Shown: positions 19,644 through 30,258 of the stretch, piece by piece
Layout: the number at the start of each line of letters is the position of its first letter
How positions within the stretch are numbered: the first letter of the stretch is position 1
Source of the DNA: Melioribacter sp.
GTDB taxonomy: Bacteria; Bacteroidota; Ignavibacteria; Ignavibacteriales; Melioribacteraceae
Assembly: GCA_020723965.1 (NCBI GenBank)
Contig: DYHW01000004.1
Location: forward strand, 62,001-126,000
Direction of reading: 5' to 3'
DNA length: 64,000 nt
Translations under genes and position numbers: made by a program
The notes under the pieces: generated by a model
Database searches by the model: none
What the model was told of the DNA's origin: nothing
Seen by the model: the letters and a program-made list of their open reading frames with translations, nothing else

Positions 19644-20118
19644 TGTGTTGCCTTCTTTTTTTAAAAGAAAAAAATTATAACCAACAAGGGGCAAATAAAA
19701 AACGCCGAATGAAGTAAAGCCAATTACTGCAACTAATTTTATCTGTCAAAAATTTTGGAGAACATTATTTTAAACAGCAATTTATTCTTGTAAATTAAAC
19801 TCAACAATTAGAACAATGCCTCACAGAAATGAGTTCACCACGAAGCTTTTTGGGTTGGGCGGCAGATTAAAGGGCTTTTTACAAAAGCGTGGGATTTTTA
19901 AGTATAAATTTACTCAGATAATGAGAAGTGTAATTATCAAAAGTAAATTTTTCTCTGTGTCCATGTAGTGATCTTTTGCTCACTTTCAAATCTATTAGCA
20001 CAGAGGCGCAAAGATTTATGAGAAAGTCTCCTATTAAAAGTTTACAAAATTAGGAACAAGATTTTGGCGAGCCCCGTCGATTAGTCCGGAACGACAATCA
20101 AAATAAATTTTCTTTTCT
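19644..20118. other. Intergenic region with repeat copy 2
   Basis: This 475-bp gap lies between the start of the gene at 19643 and the stop at 20119. It holds the direct-repeat copy at 19817-19851. I see no gene, RNA or strong hairpin in the rest. Confidence 0.5.
19817..19851. repeat. Direct repeat copy 2 (35 nt)
   Basis: TGCCTCACAGAAATGAGTT (19817-19835), five variable bases, then CGAAGCTTTTT (19841-19851). Same orientation as the copy at 18655-18689. The shared core CTCACAGAAATGAG can form a small CTCA/TGAG hairpin. Confidence 0.7.
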
Positions 20119-21375
20119 TCATTCCATCTTTTCCTCATTCCTTACAACAGCGCCCTTTCTTCCTTTCATAAAATAAGCAATAAGCAAAACAATAATTACG
20201 AAACCAAGAACAAAGTAGAACCAATCAAATAGAGCTGGTGGTGCTACTTTTTCCTTCCACATTGCTAGGCGTACCTCTATTGTATCTTTGTGGGCTTCTG
20301 TCATCATATTATTTTCAATCAGTATTGGTATCCAAACAGGTTGCATAGTTCTAAAATAAACGCTGTCTGTAAAAGCATAAAAAGTTTTTTCTGATTCTTC
20401 CCCTCGTTTTACGCCAAGGTTTTTGATTTCGTCACCTATAAAAGATTCCACGCCGTGAACAAATTGATCTCCGCTTTTAAATGGAAGCAGTGCAAGTTTT
20501 TGATCTCTGAAAAGTTTATTCACCTGTCCCCACATTTCATCGTTGAGCCGTAAATTCCATTCTATAAACATCGCATCTATATTTGCAACTTGCGCAAGTT
20601 TTTCTCGTCTGCTCAAATAAACATCGGCAAGCTTTGGCCCGATCTGCCGCCATACTTTATTGAAATCTTTGTATTGAATTTTCATTTCGGCAAGATCATT
20701 GGGAGTTGTTTGAGTTACTTTAATGAATTGGACATTGTCGCTGATTGTGCGTTCTATGTTGTAGAAAAGATTACCGCTTTCGACTTTTTTAAAGATTGCT
20801 TGTTTTTCGGCCTCGTTAAGAGTTCCTGGAGTTTTTACGAATTCCGCCAATAAACTGTCAACAATTCCCCGCACTAATTCATCTCTCTGCGCGATGTTCG
20901 ATTTCAACTGTGCAATCAAATTTTGAAGCGCCGCAATAGTTGCAGCATCTTTTGTTGATTTTATCTGCAACTGTTTTATCTGAACGATAAGCCCTTCGTT
21001 CTGCTGACTAAGTTCCGAAACTTTATCTTGGAGCGCCCCGACCTCACTTTTCAGTTCTACTATTTGTGTAAAATCTGCCTTGCGTACTTCGAGCGCAAAC
21101 TCAATTTTAATAAAGGCGGACTCAAAATTATCCGGATACAAACTTTTGTCTAAGAGGATTCTTTCAGCCGAAAAGTCTTCTTTTAGTCTAATAATATTTT
21201 CGCCAATCGCAAAGCATTCATTTAATGAAGCAGCGTTCTTTATAGCGGTCTCAAGCTGTTTGTAACGTGTTTCGAATGACTTAACTTTTTCAAAATCTGA
21301 TTGAGCAGATATATTATTATTAAAGACTAACGCGATAAAGAAAATAATTATTAAAAAAACATTATTAGTCTTCAT
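20119..21375 (-). CDS. Exported coiled-coil protein with C-terminal membrane anchor
   Basis: The 418-residue product has a signal peptide (FLIIIFFIALVFNNNISAQS), a coiled coil at about residues 100-155 (VGALQDKVSELSQQNEGL and following), a globular middle, and one C-terminal membrane helix (WFYFVLGFVIIVLLIAYFM) followed by a short basic tail. It would sit in the periplasm, anchored to the inner membrane from the C-terminus. GAGGT precedes the start. It begins 4 bp after a lipoprotein gene, so the two form an operon. No known family is recognised. Confidence 0.7.
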   Translation of the reverse strand: MKTNNVFLIIIFFIALVFNNNISAQSDFEKVKSFETRYKQLETAIKNAASLNECFAIGENIIRLKEDFSAERILLDKSLYPDNFESAFIKIEFALEVRKADFTQIVELKSEVGALQDKVSELSQQNEGLIVQIKQLQIKSTKDAATIAALQNLIAQLKSNIAQRDELVRGIVDSLLAEFVKTPGTLNEAEKQAIFKKVESGNLFYNIERTISDNVQFIKVTQTTPNDLAEMKIQYKDFNKVWRQIGPKLADVYLSRREKLAQVANIDAMFIEWNLRLNDEMWGQVNKLFRDQKLALLPFKSGDQFVHGVESFIGDEIKNLGVKRGEESEKTFYAFTDSVYFRTMQPVWIPILIENNMMTEAHKDTIEVRLAMWKEKVAPPALFDWFYFVLGFVIIVLLIAYFMKGRKGAVVRNEEKME

Positions 21376-21379
21376 GGAA

Positions 21380-21829
21380 TTACCTCACAATGCCTTTGTA
21401 GTTCAATAAGTATTTTTTAGTTCCGTCAAGCAGTTCTATGTTGGGAGCTTTCTGGTTAAACGCTGGTGAAACAAGCGGGTTAGTTTCTGAAATCAAAATA
21501 GTGTTCTCTAGTTTCATTCCGCCCTCCACCGGCAAGAATACATAAACATTCTTGAAATTTTTTCCGGTAATAAAATAATAACCGGCTTTATCGCGTATTA
21601 TCCGAATTTCTTTTCCCGCAAAATTTGTTGAATCTTTGAACTCGGCAAATAATAATTGTTTTACATTCAGCTTGAATGTGTGTCTTTGCTCTTCAACATC
21701 TCCTTTAGAATCGATTTTTAACACATTCTCTATAGGCCATGAAAAATCTGCCGGCTTTAACATTAGCTTAGTACAGGCAACAGCAAAAAAAGTAACGGCA
21801 ACAGTAACTAATAATTTAGTGGCGCGCAT
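21380..21829 (-). CDS. Lipoprotein of unknown function
   Basis: This 149-residue lipoprotein has a signal sequence ending in the lipobox FFAVAC. The mature part is beta-rich (IRIIRDKAGYYFITG, NVYVFLPVEGG, KKYLLNYKGIVR). GGAGAA lies 8 bases before the ATG. Its stop is 4 bp from the start of the coiled-coil membrane protein gene, and the pair probably acts together at the envelope. I do not recognise the family. Confidence 0.7.
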   Translation of the reverse strand: MRATKLLVTVAVTFFAVACTKLMLKPADFSWPIENVLKIDSKGDVEEQRHTFKLNVKQLLFAEFKDSTNFAGKEIRIIRDKAGYYFITGKNFKNVYVFLPVEGGMKLENTILISETNPLVSPAFNQKAPNIELLDGTKKYLLNYKGIVR

Positions 21830-21959
21830 CTAAGTTCTCCATTAAAAAAATTTTCGATTCTAACTTAATGAAATAGATTCTTATTTGTTAGTAAGAGTTT
21901 CTTATCTCTTAAATCTGATATGGAATTTATTTGGGAAATAATAATGACAGAACAGAAAA

Positions 21960-24578
21960 CTATTTTTTGCAAAACTCTAATTTTCCTTCGTCGGGGCAGC
22001 AGACTAAAATTGTATCCCCGGGTTCAAATTTGTTCATTAACAATTCTGCAGAAAGTGGATTGATTAAATGTTTCTGAATTGTGCGCTTTAATGGGCGAGC
22101 ACCGAGCGAAACATCATATCCATGCCTAAGAAGAAAGTCTTTTGCGTCATCATTAACGTCAATAGATATATTTTTTTCCGCAAGCATTTTGCTAATGCGC
22201 TTAAGCTGAATATCTATAATCTCTTTTAGCTCGTTTTTCAAGAGCGGTTTGAATAGAACTATTTCATCAATCCTATTTAAAAATTCGGGTCTAATAGTAC
22301 GGCGCAGCAATTCGCTTAAACTAATTCTTAATTCTCCAAGAATAAATTCAAAATTAGATTCATTTATTTCTGCCAGTTTATCTTGAATTAAGTGGGAGCC
22401 CAAGTTTGAAGTCATGATAATAATTGTGTTTTTAAAATCAACAGTGCGCCCCTGGTTGTCGGTTAGCCTTCCATCATCTAAAACTTGTAATAGAATGTTG
22501 AATACATCTGGATGAGCTTTCTCAATTTCATCAAGCAGCACAACAGAATATGGTTTGCGCCGTACGGCTTCGGTTAATTGTCCGCCTTCATCGTAACCAA
22601 CATATCCGGGCGGAGCGCCAATCAATCTCGATACAGAAAATTTTTCCATATACTCGCTCATATCAATTCGTATCATGGCATGATCATGGTTGAATAGAAA
22701 TTCTGCAAGCGCACGGGCAAGTTCTGTTTTTCCAACGCCGGTTGTTCCAATAAAAATAAATGAACCGATCGGGCGATGCGCATCTTGCAGTCCGGCGCGA
22801 GCTCTTCTAATCGCATTAGCAACAGCGGCAACTGCATCAGCCTGTCCAACTACTCTCTTGTGAAGTTCATCTTCCAATCTTAAAAGTTTGCTTCGTTCGC
22901 TTTCTAACATTCGACTTACTGGAATGCCAGTCCACTTTGCAACTACTTCGGCAATATCTTCTGCATCAACTTCCTCTTTTAACATTTTATTATTTTTTTG
23001 TATCGAAATTAGTTCTTCGGTTTCTTTTTTCATCCTTCGTTCAAGGTCGTTTATTACACCGTATCGGAGTTCTGCAACTTTTCCGAGATTACCCTCTCGT
23101 TCAAAACGATCTGCCTCCGTCTTTGCTTTTTCAATTTCACTTTTCATCGAACGGATTTTTTGAATCTTTTCTTTTTCAAGCTGCCAATGACTTCTTAATC
23201 TAGTTCTTTCATCTAAAACTTGATTTAATTCTACTTGAAGTTCGGCAAGACGTATGGCGGAATCAGCATCCTTTTCTCTTTTTAGAGCTTCTTTTTCAAT
23301 TTCAAGTTGTTTTACTTTTCTTTCGATTGAATCAAGTTCTTCGGGCATTGAATCAATTTCAATTCTTAATTTAGAAGCGGCTTCATCAATAAGATCAATT
23401 GCTTTGTCCGGTAAAAATCTGTCCGTTATATATCTATTCGATAGTTGAACGGCAGCAACAATAGCCCCGTCTGTAATTCTAACACCATGATGTACTTCAT
23501 ATCGTTCTTTTAATCCTCTTAGAATAGAAATCGAATCTTCTTCATTCGGTTCTTCAACAAGCACCGGTTGAAATCTTCTTTCAAGCGCAGCATCTTTCTC
23601 TATATATTTCCTGAACTCATCTAAAGTTGTTGCGCCAATAGCGTGAAGGTCTCCTCGTGCGAGAGCAGGTTTTAAAATATTAGCCGCATCCATGGATCCT
23701 TCAGCTCTTCCAGCTCCAACAAGAAGGTGAAGTTCATCGACAAATAAAATTATTTCGCCGCTCGATTCTTCTATTTCTTTTACAACTGCTTTCAATCTTT
23801 CTTCAAATTGACCGCGATATTGTGTGCCTGCAACAAGTGCGCCCATATCAAGCGCAACAATTCTTTTCGTCTTTAATGTTTCCGGAACATCTCCAGAAAC
23901 AATTCTATGAGCAATGCCTTCTGCAATTGCAGTTTTGCCAACTCCGGGTTCGCCTATTAAAACCGGGTTATTTTTTGTTCTGCGCGATAAAACTTGTAAC
24001 ACACGACGAATTTCTTCATCTCTTCCAATTACAGGGTCTAATTTATTTGAACGAGCAAGTTCATTTAAATTTCGTCCATACTTTTGCAATGCTTGATATG
24101 TTTCTTCTGGATTTTGTGAAGTAACTCTCTGTCCGCCTCGAATATCTTTTAATGCAGCAAGAATTACATTTTTATTTATTCCATTATCATTTAAAAATTT
24201 TCCCGCGGAACTTCTATCTTCACTCAATGCTAATAAAATATGTTCATTCGATACGTATTCATCCTTGAGTGCTTTTGCTTCATCTGAAGAAGCATCAAAA
24301 AGTTTTGCCGTATGATGTGAAAGTTGTTGATTACCAATTCCGCTGCCAGAAACTTTCGGCAATTTTTCTAAGAACTCGCCAGTCTTAATTTTCATGTGAT
24401 TGGAATTAGCACCACATTTTTGAATAATAGAAACAGCAACATTCGATTGATCTTGCAGCATTGCCGCCAAAATATGTTCTGGTTCAATTATTTGATTATT
24501 GTAATTCTGTGCTATCTCAATTGCGTTTTGAATTGTCTCTTGTGCTTTTACTGTAAACTTGCTGAAGTTGTATGCCAT
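21960..24578 (-). CDS. clpB: ATP-dependent chaperone ClpB
   Basis: ClpB is a hexameric AAA+ disaggregase that works with DnaK to rescue aggregated proteins. The 872-residue copy has the N-terminal Clp repeat domain (residues 1-145), first AAA module with Walker A GEPGVGKT at 209-216, the M-domain coiled coil (about 400-525), second AAA module with GTTGVGKT near 610, and the C-terminal D2-small domain. Length is normal. No CIRCE element is seen; a TAnnTTTG box (minus strand, 24628-24635) could be its promoter -7. Confidence 0.97.
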   Translation of the reverse strand: MAYNFSKFTVKAQETIQNAIEIAQNYNNQIIEPEHILAAMLQDQSNVAVSIIQKCGANSNHMKIKTGEFLEKLPKVSGSGIGNQQLSHHTAKLFDASSDEAKALKDEYVSNEHILLALSEDRSSAGKFLNDNGINKNVILAALKDIRGGQRVTSQNPEETYQALQKYGRNLNELARSNKLDPVIGRDEEIRRVLQVLSRRTKNNPVLIGEPGVGKTAIAEGIAHRIVSGDVPETLKTKRIVALDMGALVAGTQYRGQFEERLKAVVKEIEESSGEIILFVDELHLLVGAGRAEGSMDAANILKPALARGDLHAIGATTLDEFRKYIEKDAALERRFQPVLVEEPNEEDSISILRGLKERYEVHHGVRITDGAIVAAVQLSNRYITDRFLPDKAIDLIDEAASKLRIEIDSMPEELDSIERKVKQLEIEKEALKREKDADSAIRLAELQVELNQVLDERTRLRSHWQLEKEKIQKIRSMKSEIEKAKTEADRFEREGNLGKVAELRYGVINDLERRMKKETEELISIQKNNKMLKEEVDAEDIAEVVAKWTGIPVSRMLESERSKLLRLEDELHKRVVGQADAVAAVANAIRRARAGLQDAHRPIGSFIFIGTTGVGKTELARALAEFLFNHDHAMIRIDMSEYMEKFSVSRLIGAPPGYVGYDEGGQLTEAVRRKPYSVVLLDEIEKAHPDVFNILLQVLDDGRLTDNQGRTVDFKNTIIIMTSNLGSHLIQDKLAEINESNFEFILGELRISLSELLRRTIRPEFLNRIDEIVLFKPLLKNELKEIIDIQLKRISKMLAEKNISIDVNDDAKDFLLRHGYDVSLGARPLKRTIQKHLINPLSAELLMNKFEPGDTILVCCPDEGKLEFCKK

Positions 24579-24750
24579 TACATTTCACCCGAATATAGAT
24601 TTTTTTGTGTTTGCAAAAATCTTATTGCAAATTTATTACTAATACAAAACATTTACTACAAACGATCGGAATCATTTGCAACATATTACAAATTAAAACT
24701 TTACGAATCTATAATACACTTTGAATTTTGCTATTACTAAATCGCTTTCG

Positions 24751-24781
24751 TTGTTAGTAACAGCTAATTGTTTTAATTTTG
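24751..24781 (+). promoter_or_regulatory. Promoter-like sequence for mnmE
   Basis: TTG at 24751-24753, a 20-base spacer, then TAATTTTG at 24774-24781. This matches the -33 TTG / -7 TAnnTTTG promoter of the Bacteroidota primary sigma factor and lies 45 bases before the mnmE ATG. Same spacing as the candidate before rpmH. Confidence 0.5.
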
Positions 24782-24825
24782 TGTTCTAATCCCGAAAATT
24801 CTTAATAAAATTCCAAAATATTGCT

Positions 24826-26181
24826 ATGCATTTTGAAGATGATACAATAGTGGCATTAGCCACTCCTTTTGGAGTTGGTGCGATTTCTGTAATAAGAGTT
24901 AGCGGAGAAAAAAGCATTGAAACAATTGATAAAATATTTATAGGTAAAATTAAGCTAGAACACTGTCGTTCCCACACAATTCACTATGGTAAAATATTAG
25001 ATTCTTCAAATGAACTTATAGATGATGTTTTGGTTTCTATATTCATATCTCCGCATTCATATACCGGAGAAGATTCTGTTGAAATCAGCTCTCACGGAAG
25101 CGTTTTGATAGTTGAAAAAATTATCAAAGTTATTGTCGAAAATGGCGCTAGATTAGCCGAACCGGGTGAGTTTACAAAACGAGCGTTCTTAAATGGCAGA
25201 ATTGATCTTGCTCAAGCAGAAGCCGTTGCTGACGTAATAAATTCTCGAAACGAAGCTTCATTTAGAGGAGCTCGCAATCAACTTAATGGTCTCCTTTCGC
25301 AGAGGGTTAATTTCTTAAGAGAATCTCTAATTAATATTTCCTCAATGATTGAATTGGAACTCGATTTTGCAGAAGAAGATTTAGAATTTGTTTCTCTGCC
25401 ACAAGTCCTCGAAAAACTTTACTCAATAGAAAATGAAATTGACGAACTTTTAGATTCTTATTCCTTTGGTAGAATAATAAAAGATGGAATTAATGTTGCT
25501 CTTGTTGGTAAGCCCAATGTTGGCAAATCATCATTACTTAATTACTTACTAAAAGAAAAAAGAGCAATTGTTAGCGAAATTCCTGGGACAACACGCGATA
25601 TTATTAGAGAAGAAGTAGCTATTAACGGAATTTTGTTTACACTTTATGATACGGCGGGGATGAGAACAACACATGATGAAATTGAAAAAGAAGGTGTCAG
25701 CAGAAGTGTTGAAACAGTAAAAAATGCAGATGTTGTTGTTTTCCTTAATGATGCACTAACCGGTTTTACAGAGGATTTATATCAGCAATTGAAATCTATA
25801 ACTGAAGAAAAAAGAATTATCAATGTTCTGAACAAAATAGACCTTGTAACAGATAGTAATATTCCAAGTGATGTTAAAATTTCTGCAAAAACAGGAGAAG
25901 GAATTGATGAGCTGTTTGATAAACTCAAAGAAAAAGCTTTGGGTACGGGAAATTATTCCGAAAAAACAGCAATTGTTACAAATATTAGGCACTTCAATTC
26001 ACTTAAGAAAGCAAAAGAATTCATTGAGAACGCAAGAGAATCAATAAAAGAGAGATTGACCGGTGAATTTATTGCCGTAGATTTGAGAAATGCCGAAGAT
26101 ACGCTTGGTGAAATAATAGGCAGAGTTACAACTGATGATATCTTAAATAATATTTTTATAAAGTTTTGCATTGGAAAGTAA
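24826..26181 (+). CDS. mnmE: tRNA uridine-5-carboxymethylaminomethyl(34) synthesis GTPase MnmE
   Basis: MnmE and MnmG together modify wobble U34 of several tRNAs. This 451-residue protein has the N-terminal folate-binding domain, a G domain inserted in the helical domain (ALVGKPNVGKSS as G1, IPGTTRD as G2, DTAG as G3, NKID as G4) and the C-terminal CxGK motif (FCIGK). The ATG gives a normal N-terminus. mnmG follows after 73 bp that contain two parS-like sites. Confidence 0.97.
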   Translation: MHFEDDTIVALATPFGVGAISVIRVSGEKSIETIDKIFIGKIKLEHCRSHTIHYGKILDSSNELIDDVLVSIFISPHSYTGEDSVEISSHGSVLIVEKIIKVIVENGARLAEPGEFTKRAFLNGRIDLAQAEAVADVINSRNEASFRGARNQLNGLLSQRVNFLRESLINISSMIELELDFAEEDLEFVSLPQVLEKLYSIENEIDELLDSYSFGRIIKDGINVALVGKPNVGKSSLLNYLLKEKRAIVSEIPGTTRDIIREEVAINGILFTLYDTAGMRTTHDEIEKEGVSRSVETVKNADVVVFLNDALTGFTEDLYQQLKSITEEKRIINVLNKIDLVTDSNIPSDVKISAKTGEGIDELFDKLKEKALGTGNYSEKTAIVTNIRHFNSLKKAKEFIENARESIKERLTGEFIAVDLRNAEDTLGEIIGRVTTDDILNNIFIKFCIGK

Positions 26182-26197
26182 TGTTTCATGTGAAACA
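26182..26197. promoter_or_regulatory. parS-like ParB-binding site (strong)
   Basis: TGTTTCATGTGAAACA differs from the widely conserved parS consensus TGTTTCACGTGAAACA at one central base. The symmetry extends to 9-bp arms (26180-26188 and 26191-26199) and overlaps the mnmE stop. parS sites cluster near replication origins and nucleate ParB for chromosome segregation. No parA/parB gene is in the window. Confidence 0.65.
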
Positions 26198-26227
26198 TTC
26201 TGAAAAATACTTAAAGATTTTAATCAA

Positions 26228-26243
26228 GTTTTCATGTGAAACG
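26228..26243. promoter_or_regulatory. parS-like site (degenerate second copy)
   Basis: GTTTTCATGTGAAACG keeps 12 of 16 consensus parS bases, including the inner TTTCA-TG-TGAAAC, with the same central TG as the stronger copy 46 bp upstream. It ends 11 bases before the mnmG ATG. Confidence 0.4.
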
Positions 26244-26254
26244 GAAAGGAATAA

Positions 26255-28129
26255 ATGAAAGAATTTGATATAATTGTGGTTGGGGGCGGACATGCGGGAA
26301 TAGAAGCAGCTATTGCGGCAGCTAAAATGGGTTGTTCTGTTGGTATGGTTACAATGGATAAACACGCAATTGGAAGAATGTCTTGTAATCCAGCTATTGG
26401 TGGCAGCGCAAAAGGGCACCTTGTTCACGAAATTGATGCGCTTGGCGGTGTAATGGGTTTGATCGCCGATAAAACCGGAATACAATTTAGAACATTGAAT
26501 AAATCAAAAGGTCCGGCTGTTTGGGCCGGCAGATGTCAATCGGATAGAAAGCTTTATTCCGAAGAAGCCGAAAGGGTAGTTTCTTCAACACAGAATTTAG
26601 AAATTGTCGAAGATTCCGTTCTCGAAGCGATTGAAGAAAATAAGAAAATAGTTGGCGTAAGAACCGGGAAAGGAGAAGAGATAAAATGTAAAGCACTTAT
26701 TGTTTGTTCTGGTACTTTTTTAAACGGATTGATGCATACGGGGCTTTCTTCTACAAAGGGGGGAAGGTTTGGTGAATCCCCCGCAACGGGATTAACAGAG
26801 TCGCTTGTTAAAATGGGTTTTGTTTCTGGTAGACTGAAAACTGGAACGCCGCCGCGTCTTCTAAAAAATTCTATTAATTGGAATATTTTAGAAGAACAGC
26901 CCGGGAACGAAAATCCAGAGCCATTTTCATTAAGAACGCCAATATATGAGTTTCCTTATTTACCGCAGGTTAGTTGTCATATAACTTATACAGATCCAAT
27001 CGTACATAAAATTTTAGAAAAAGGTTTTGATAGATCTCCTTTATTCACTGGATTAATTTCTGGAGTTGGCCCAAGATATTGTCCTTCAATTGAAGATAAA
27101 GTAGTTAGATTTGCTGATAAAGAAAGACATCAACTTTTTCTTGAACCGGAGGGATTAGATTCTGATTTAATTTATCTTAATGGTTTTTCTTCATCGCTGC
27201 CGGCTGAAATACAATTCGAAGCTTTGAGAAAAATAAAAGGTTTAGAAAAGGCAGAAATGGTACGCCATGGTTATGCTGTTGAATATGACTATTTCCCCCC
27301 CTATCAAATAGACTTAACGCTTGAAACAAAATTGATCGAAGGACTTTACTTTGCTGGACAAATAAATGGTACTTCTGGTTACGAAGAAGCGGCAGGGCAG
27401 GGAATAATAGCAGGAATAAATGCTGCTCTTAATATCCAAAGAAGACCAGAATTTATCTTGAAACGGAACCAAGCTTACATAGGAGTGTTAATTGATGATC
27501 TTGTGGGGAAATCCACTAACGAACCATATAGAATGTTTACTTCCCGTGCTGAACATAGATTATTGCTTCGTCAAGATAATGCTGATCGACGGTTAATGAA
27601 ATATGGTTTTGAATTTGAACTGATTTCGAAAGAAACTTACCATGAATTAAAAGAAAGAGAAATCTTAATCATTTCATCAAAACAATATTTAAGAAAAAGA
27701 AAAATCCAGCCCGGGCAAATAAATTCATTTTTGGAATCAAATAACTTGTCAATTATTGATAATACTGAAACGATTGAAAAAATAGTAAAAAGACCGGAGC
27801 TTTCCCTTAGAACAGTTCTTGAACAATCTAATGGCTATGATGAAACTATTCTAAAATTGTTAAATAACGAAAAAGCGTTACAGCAAGTGGAAATTGAAAT
27901 AAAATATGAAGGTTATATTCGGCGGCAAGAAGAGCTAGTTGCAAAGATAGAAAAAATAGAAAAGATACAGATACCATTAAATTTTGATTATACTAATTTA
28001 AAAGCAATTTCGACCGAAGGTCGTGAAAAACTTAATAAAATAAAACCTAGATCAATTGGTCAGGCATCCAGGATATCGGGGGTAACCCCTTCAGATCTTT
28101 CAGTTTTATTAGTATATTTGAAAAGTTAA
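26255..28129 (+). CDS. mnmG: tRNA uridine-5-carboxymethylaminomethyl(34) synthesis enzyme MnmG
   Basis: MnmG is the FAD-dependent partner of MnmE; it uses methylene-tetrahydrofolate and glycine or ammonium to modify U34. The 624-residue protein starts with the FAD-binding [12 protein letters not shown] (residues 8-19), contains the [11 protein letters not shown] and [11 protein letters not shown] motifs with their conserved Cys and Lys, [18 protein letters not shown], and the C-terminal helical MnmE/tRNA-binding domain ([13 protein letters not shown] ending). GGAAT precedes the ATG. rsmG follows after 13 bp. Confidence 0.97.
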   Translation: MKEFDIIVVGGGHAGIEAAIAAAKMGCSVGMVTMDKHAIGRMSCNPAIGGSAKGHLVHEIDALGGVMGLIADKTGIQFRTLNKSKGPAVWAGRCQSDRKLYSEEAERVVSSTQNLEIVEDSVLEAIEENKKIVGVRTGKGEEIKCKALIVCSGTFLNGLMHTGLSSTKGGRFGESPATGLTESLVKMGFVSGRLKTGTPPRLLKNSINWNILEEQPGNENPEPFSLRTPIYEFPYLPQVSCHITYTDPIVHKILEKGFDRSPLFTGLISGVGPRYCPSIEDKVVRFADKERHQLFLEPEGLDSDLIYLNGFSSSLPAEIQFEALRKIKGLEKAEMVRHGYAVEYDYFPPYQIDLTLETKLIEGLYFAGQINGTSGYEEAAGQGIIAGINAALNIQRRPEFILKRNQAYIGVLIDDLVGKSTNEPYRMFTSRAEHRLLLRQDNADRRLMKYGFEFELISKETYHELKEREILIISSKQYLRKRKIQPGQINSFLESNNLSIIDNTETIEKIVKRPELSLRTVLEQSNGYDETILKLLNNEKALQQVEIEIKYEGYIRRQEELVAKIEKIEKIQIPLNFDYTNLKAISTEGREKLNKIKPRSIGQASRISGVTPSDLSVLLVYLKS

Positions 28130-28142
28130 TTCTGAGGATTTT

Positions 28143-28823
28143 TTGGATCTTCAAGAGCACTATTTAAGAGAGCTTAAAACACTTTTTTGGGAAAACGGCT
28201 TAAACCCCGAAGAATATCAATTAGAGCGGTTGGCTAACTTTGCGCATCTTGTTACTCAAAAAAACTCGAAGCTAAATCTCATTTCCCGCCGCGATGTTCA
28301 AAAGATAATTGAGAATCACGTTTTTATTTCTTCATATATATCCGAATTTCTTCCTCCAAAAGCTTCTAAATTTTTAGATCTTGGAACAGGGGGCGGCTTC
28401 CCAGGAATTCCGCTTGCAATAACAAGACCCATTTTGCGCGGAGTGCTTGCAGATTCAACAAATAAAAAAATCGAAGCTGTTAAAGAATTTATTAGCAAAC
28501 TAAAATTGAACAATGTAGTTGCAGAAAATTTAAGAGTGGAGAGTGAAGAATTTAAACAAAAATATGCAAACTCGTTCGATTTAGTGGTTACCCGCGCTAC
28601 GGTTCCTTTAATAATTCTATTCCGCTATTCCCTTCCGTTAGTTAAAGAGAAAGCGTACATAATGGCGCTTAAAGGAGGCGACTTAATGGACGAATTCAAA
28701 ACAGCCGAGTTGAAGTATAAGCCATACATTAAAAAATCAACCATTTTTGAGCTATCATATAAACCCTCAAATGCGCGCAACGAAAAAGGGAAGCGGTTAA
28801 TTCTTATCGAAATAAATAAATAG
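28143..28823 (+). CDS. rsmG: 16S rRNA (guanine(527)-N7)-methyltransferase RsmG
   Basis: RsmG methylates G527 in the 530 loop of 16S rRNA. The 226-residue Rossmann protein has the family signature LDLGTGGGFPGIPLAI and later VTRATVPL. The start is TTG 13 bp after mnmG, with GAGG just before it (28133-28136); the reading gives the normal N-terminal length. mnmE, mnmG and rsmG are a classic trio near bacterial origins. Confidence 0.93.
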   Translation: MDLQEHYLRELKTLFWENGLNPEEYQLERLANFAHLVTQKNSKLNLISRRDVQKIIENHVFISSYISEFLPPKASKFLDLGTGGGFPGIPLAITRPILRGVLADSTNKKIEAVKEFISKLKLNNVVAENLRVESEEFKQKYANSFDLVVTRATVPLIILFRYSLPLVKEKAYIMALKGGDLMDEFKTAELKYKPYIKKSTIFELSYKPSNARNEKGKRLILIEINK

Positions 28824-28951
28824 CGCACAATTTCTTTTTCTGCTAAATTCAAATTGAAGAAAATTATAATTTGTGTTTCTTTTGCAAGAGTAAAATCAGA
28901 AGAAAATAGATAACTAGCATTTCTTTTTCTTTAGCAAAATAGCGGGCGTTT

Positions 28952-30070
28952 GTGAGCGAAGAAATTTTTTTAAGATATCACCCAAGCAGAGACATTGTCT
29001 TTGTACTTGGCGCAGGGGCATCGAATCCCGACGGCGTACCATTGCAAAAAGAAATGCTTCCAATGATTCTTTCCGGCGAATTTGAAGAGATCACAAATTC
29101 TAAAATAGGCAAGATAGTAGCGGAGTTTATCACAGATAATTTTGATTTCAATATAAAAAAAAATCAATTTCCGCAGCTTGAAGCGGTATTTGGTTTTTTA
29201 GATTATTTCGTTCAACATAACGAAAGTCTTAACGCAAAATACACGAACGAAAAAATTAGAGATATAAAAGAGTATTTGATAAAGTTAATACATTATGTTG
29301 TAAATCTTAGAACCGACAAATCAAGCCATTACTATCATCTATTTTGGCAGACAATTCAAAAGCATAATACAAATACTTCAATAATAACACTCAATTACGA
29401 CACTCTACTTGAGCAAGCGTTCGATTTTTTATTCCAAAGAAAGATCGGTTATATAGATTATTGTATCCCTTTGATGAATTATGAGAAGGCGCCAGCGATG
29501 CGTAATTATAATTTTTGGATAAACCCGCGAGAGCCGGTTCTAATTTCAAGCGGCGAGAATCCTGTTCCTTTTAAAATAATAAAAACTCACGGAAGCTTGA
29601 ATTGGAAATATTGCAATTGTTGTAATCAAACTTTGCTTACTCCTTGGGATCGTAAAATAGATTTAAACCAGGGCAAATTTCTTGGTTATACATATCCCGA
29701 TAAAGAAGAGTACGAGATTCGCTGCCCGCTCGATGGAACAGAATTCCAAACTCTTATAATTCCCCCATCATACTTAAAAACACTTCATCATTCGATCATT
29801 TCACAACTTTTGAGCGAAGCGGCGCGTGAAATCCGCACAGCTAAAAAAATCGTTTTTATTGGTTATTCATTATCGAATTCTGATGTTCACATCAAAGCTC
29901 TCTTTAAAAAACAGACCTCTCCAGAAAAAGAAATAATAGTAGTTAATCCGAGAAGAAAAGATTCGTTCGAATTCAACTACAGAGCCCTATCTAAAAATGT
30001 TCGATTCTACTATTCTTCATTTGAAGAATTCGTGGGTAATGAAAATCTTGCCGGTCTAATTTTTTCATAA
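28952..30070 (+). CDS. SIR2-like domain protein
   Basis: This 372-residue protein has the NAD-binding SIR2 fold: FVLGAGASNPDGVP near residue 17, LNYDTLLEQ with the catalytic-type Asn, IKTHGSLNW with the catalytic-type His, and IGYSLSNSDVHI. Cysteines in YCNCCNQ and RCPLDG could be a partial zinc site. Such stand-alone SIR2-like proteins often hydrolyse NAD in antiphage defence, but some are housekeeping deacylases, so the role is open. The start is GTG. It is inserted among translation genes, between rsmG and trmB. Confidence 0.8.
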   Translation: MSEEIFLRYHPSRDIVFVLGAGASNPDGVPLQKEMLPMILSGEFEEITNSKIGKIVAEFITDNFDFNIKKNQFPQLEAVFGFLDYFVQHNESLNAKYTNEKIRDIKEYLIKLIHYVVNLRTDKSSHYYHLFWQTIQKHNTNTSIITLNYDTLLEQAFDFLFQRKIGYIDYCIPLMNYEKAPAMRNYNFWINPREPVLISSGENPVPFKIIKTHGSLNWKYCNCCNQTLLTPWDRKIDLNQGKFLGYTYPDKEEYEIRCPLDGTEFQTLIIPPSYLKTLHHSIISQLLSEAAREIRTAKKIVFIGYSLSNSDVHIKALFKKQTSPEKEIIVVNPRRKDSFEFNYRALSKNVRFYYSSFEEFVGNENLAGLIFS

Positions 30071-30258
30071 TATTTATTTTTAGAGTATTTTACATTCTTT
30101 GGCGGCTGCAAAACAGTGCAAAAGTAGTGCTGGTTTCGAAGACCGACGGAAATTAAACTTTTCTGTTTTTACAAAAAAAGTGAAGTATTATTAAATTTGT
30201 GTCTGCGTTTTTAGCAATTGGTTTGATAGTGTAACTTTTGAACAAAAGAAAAATTTTT

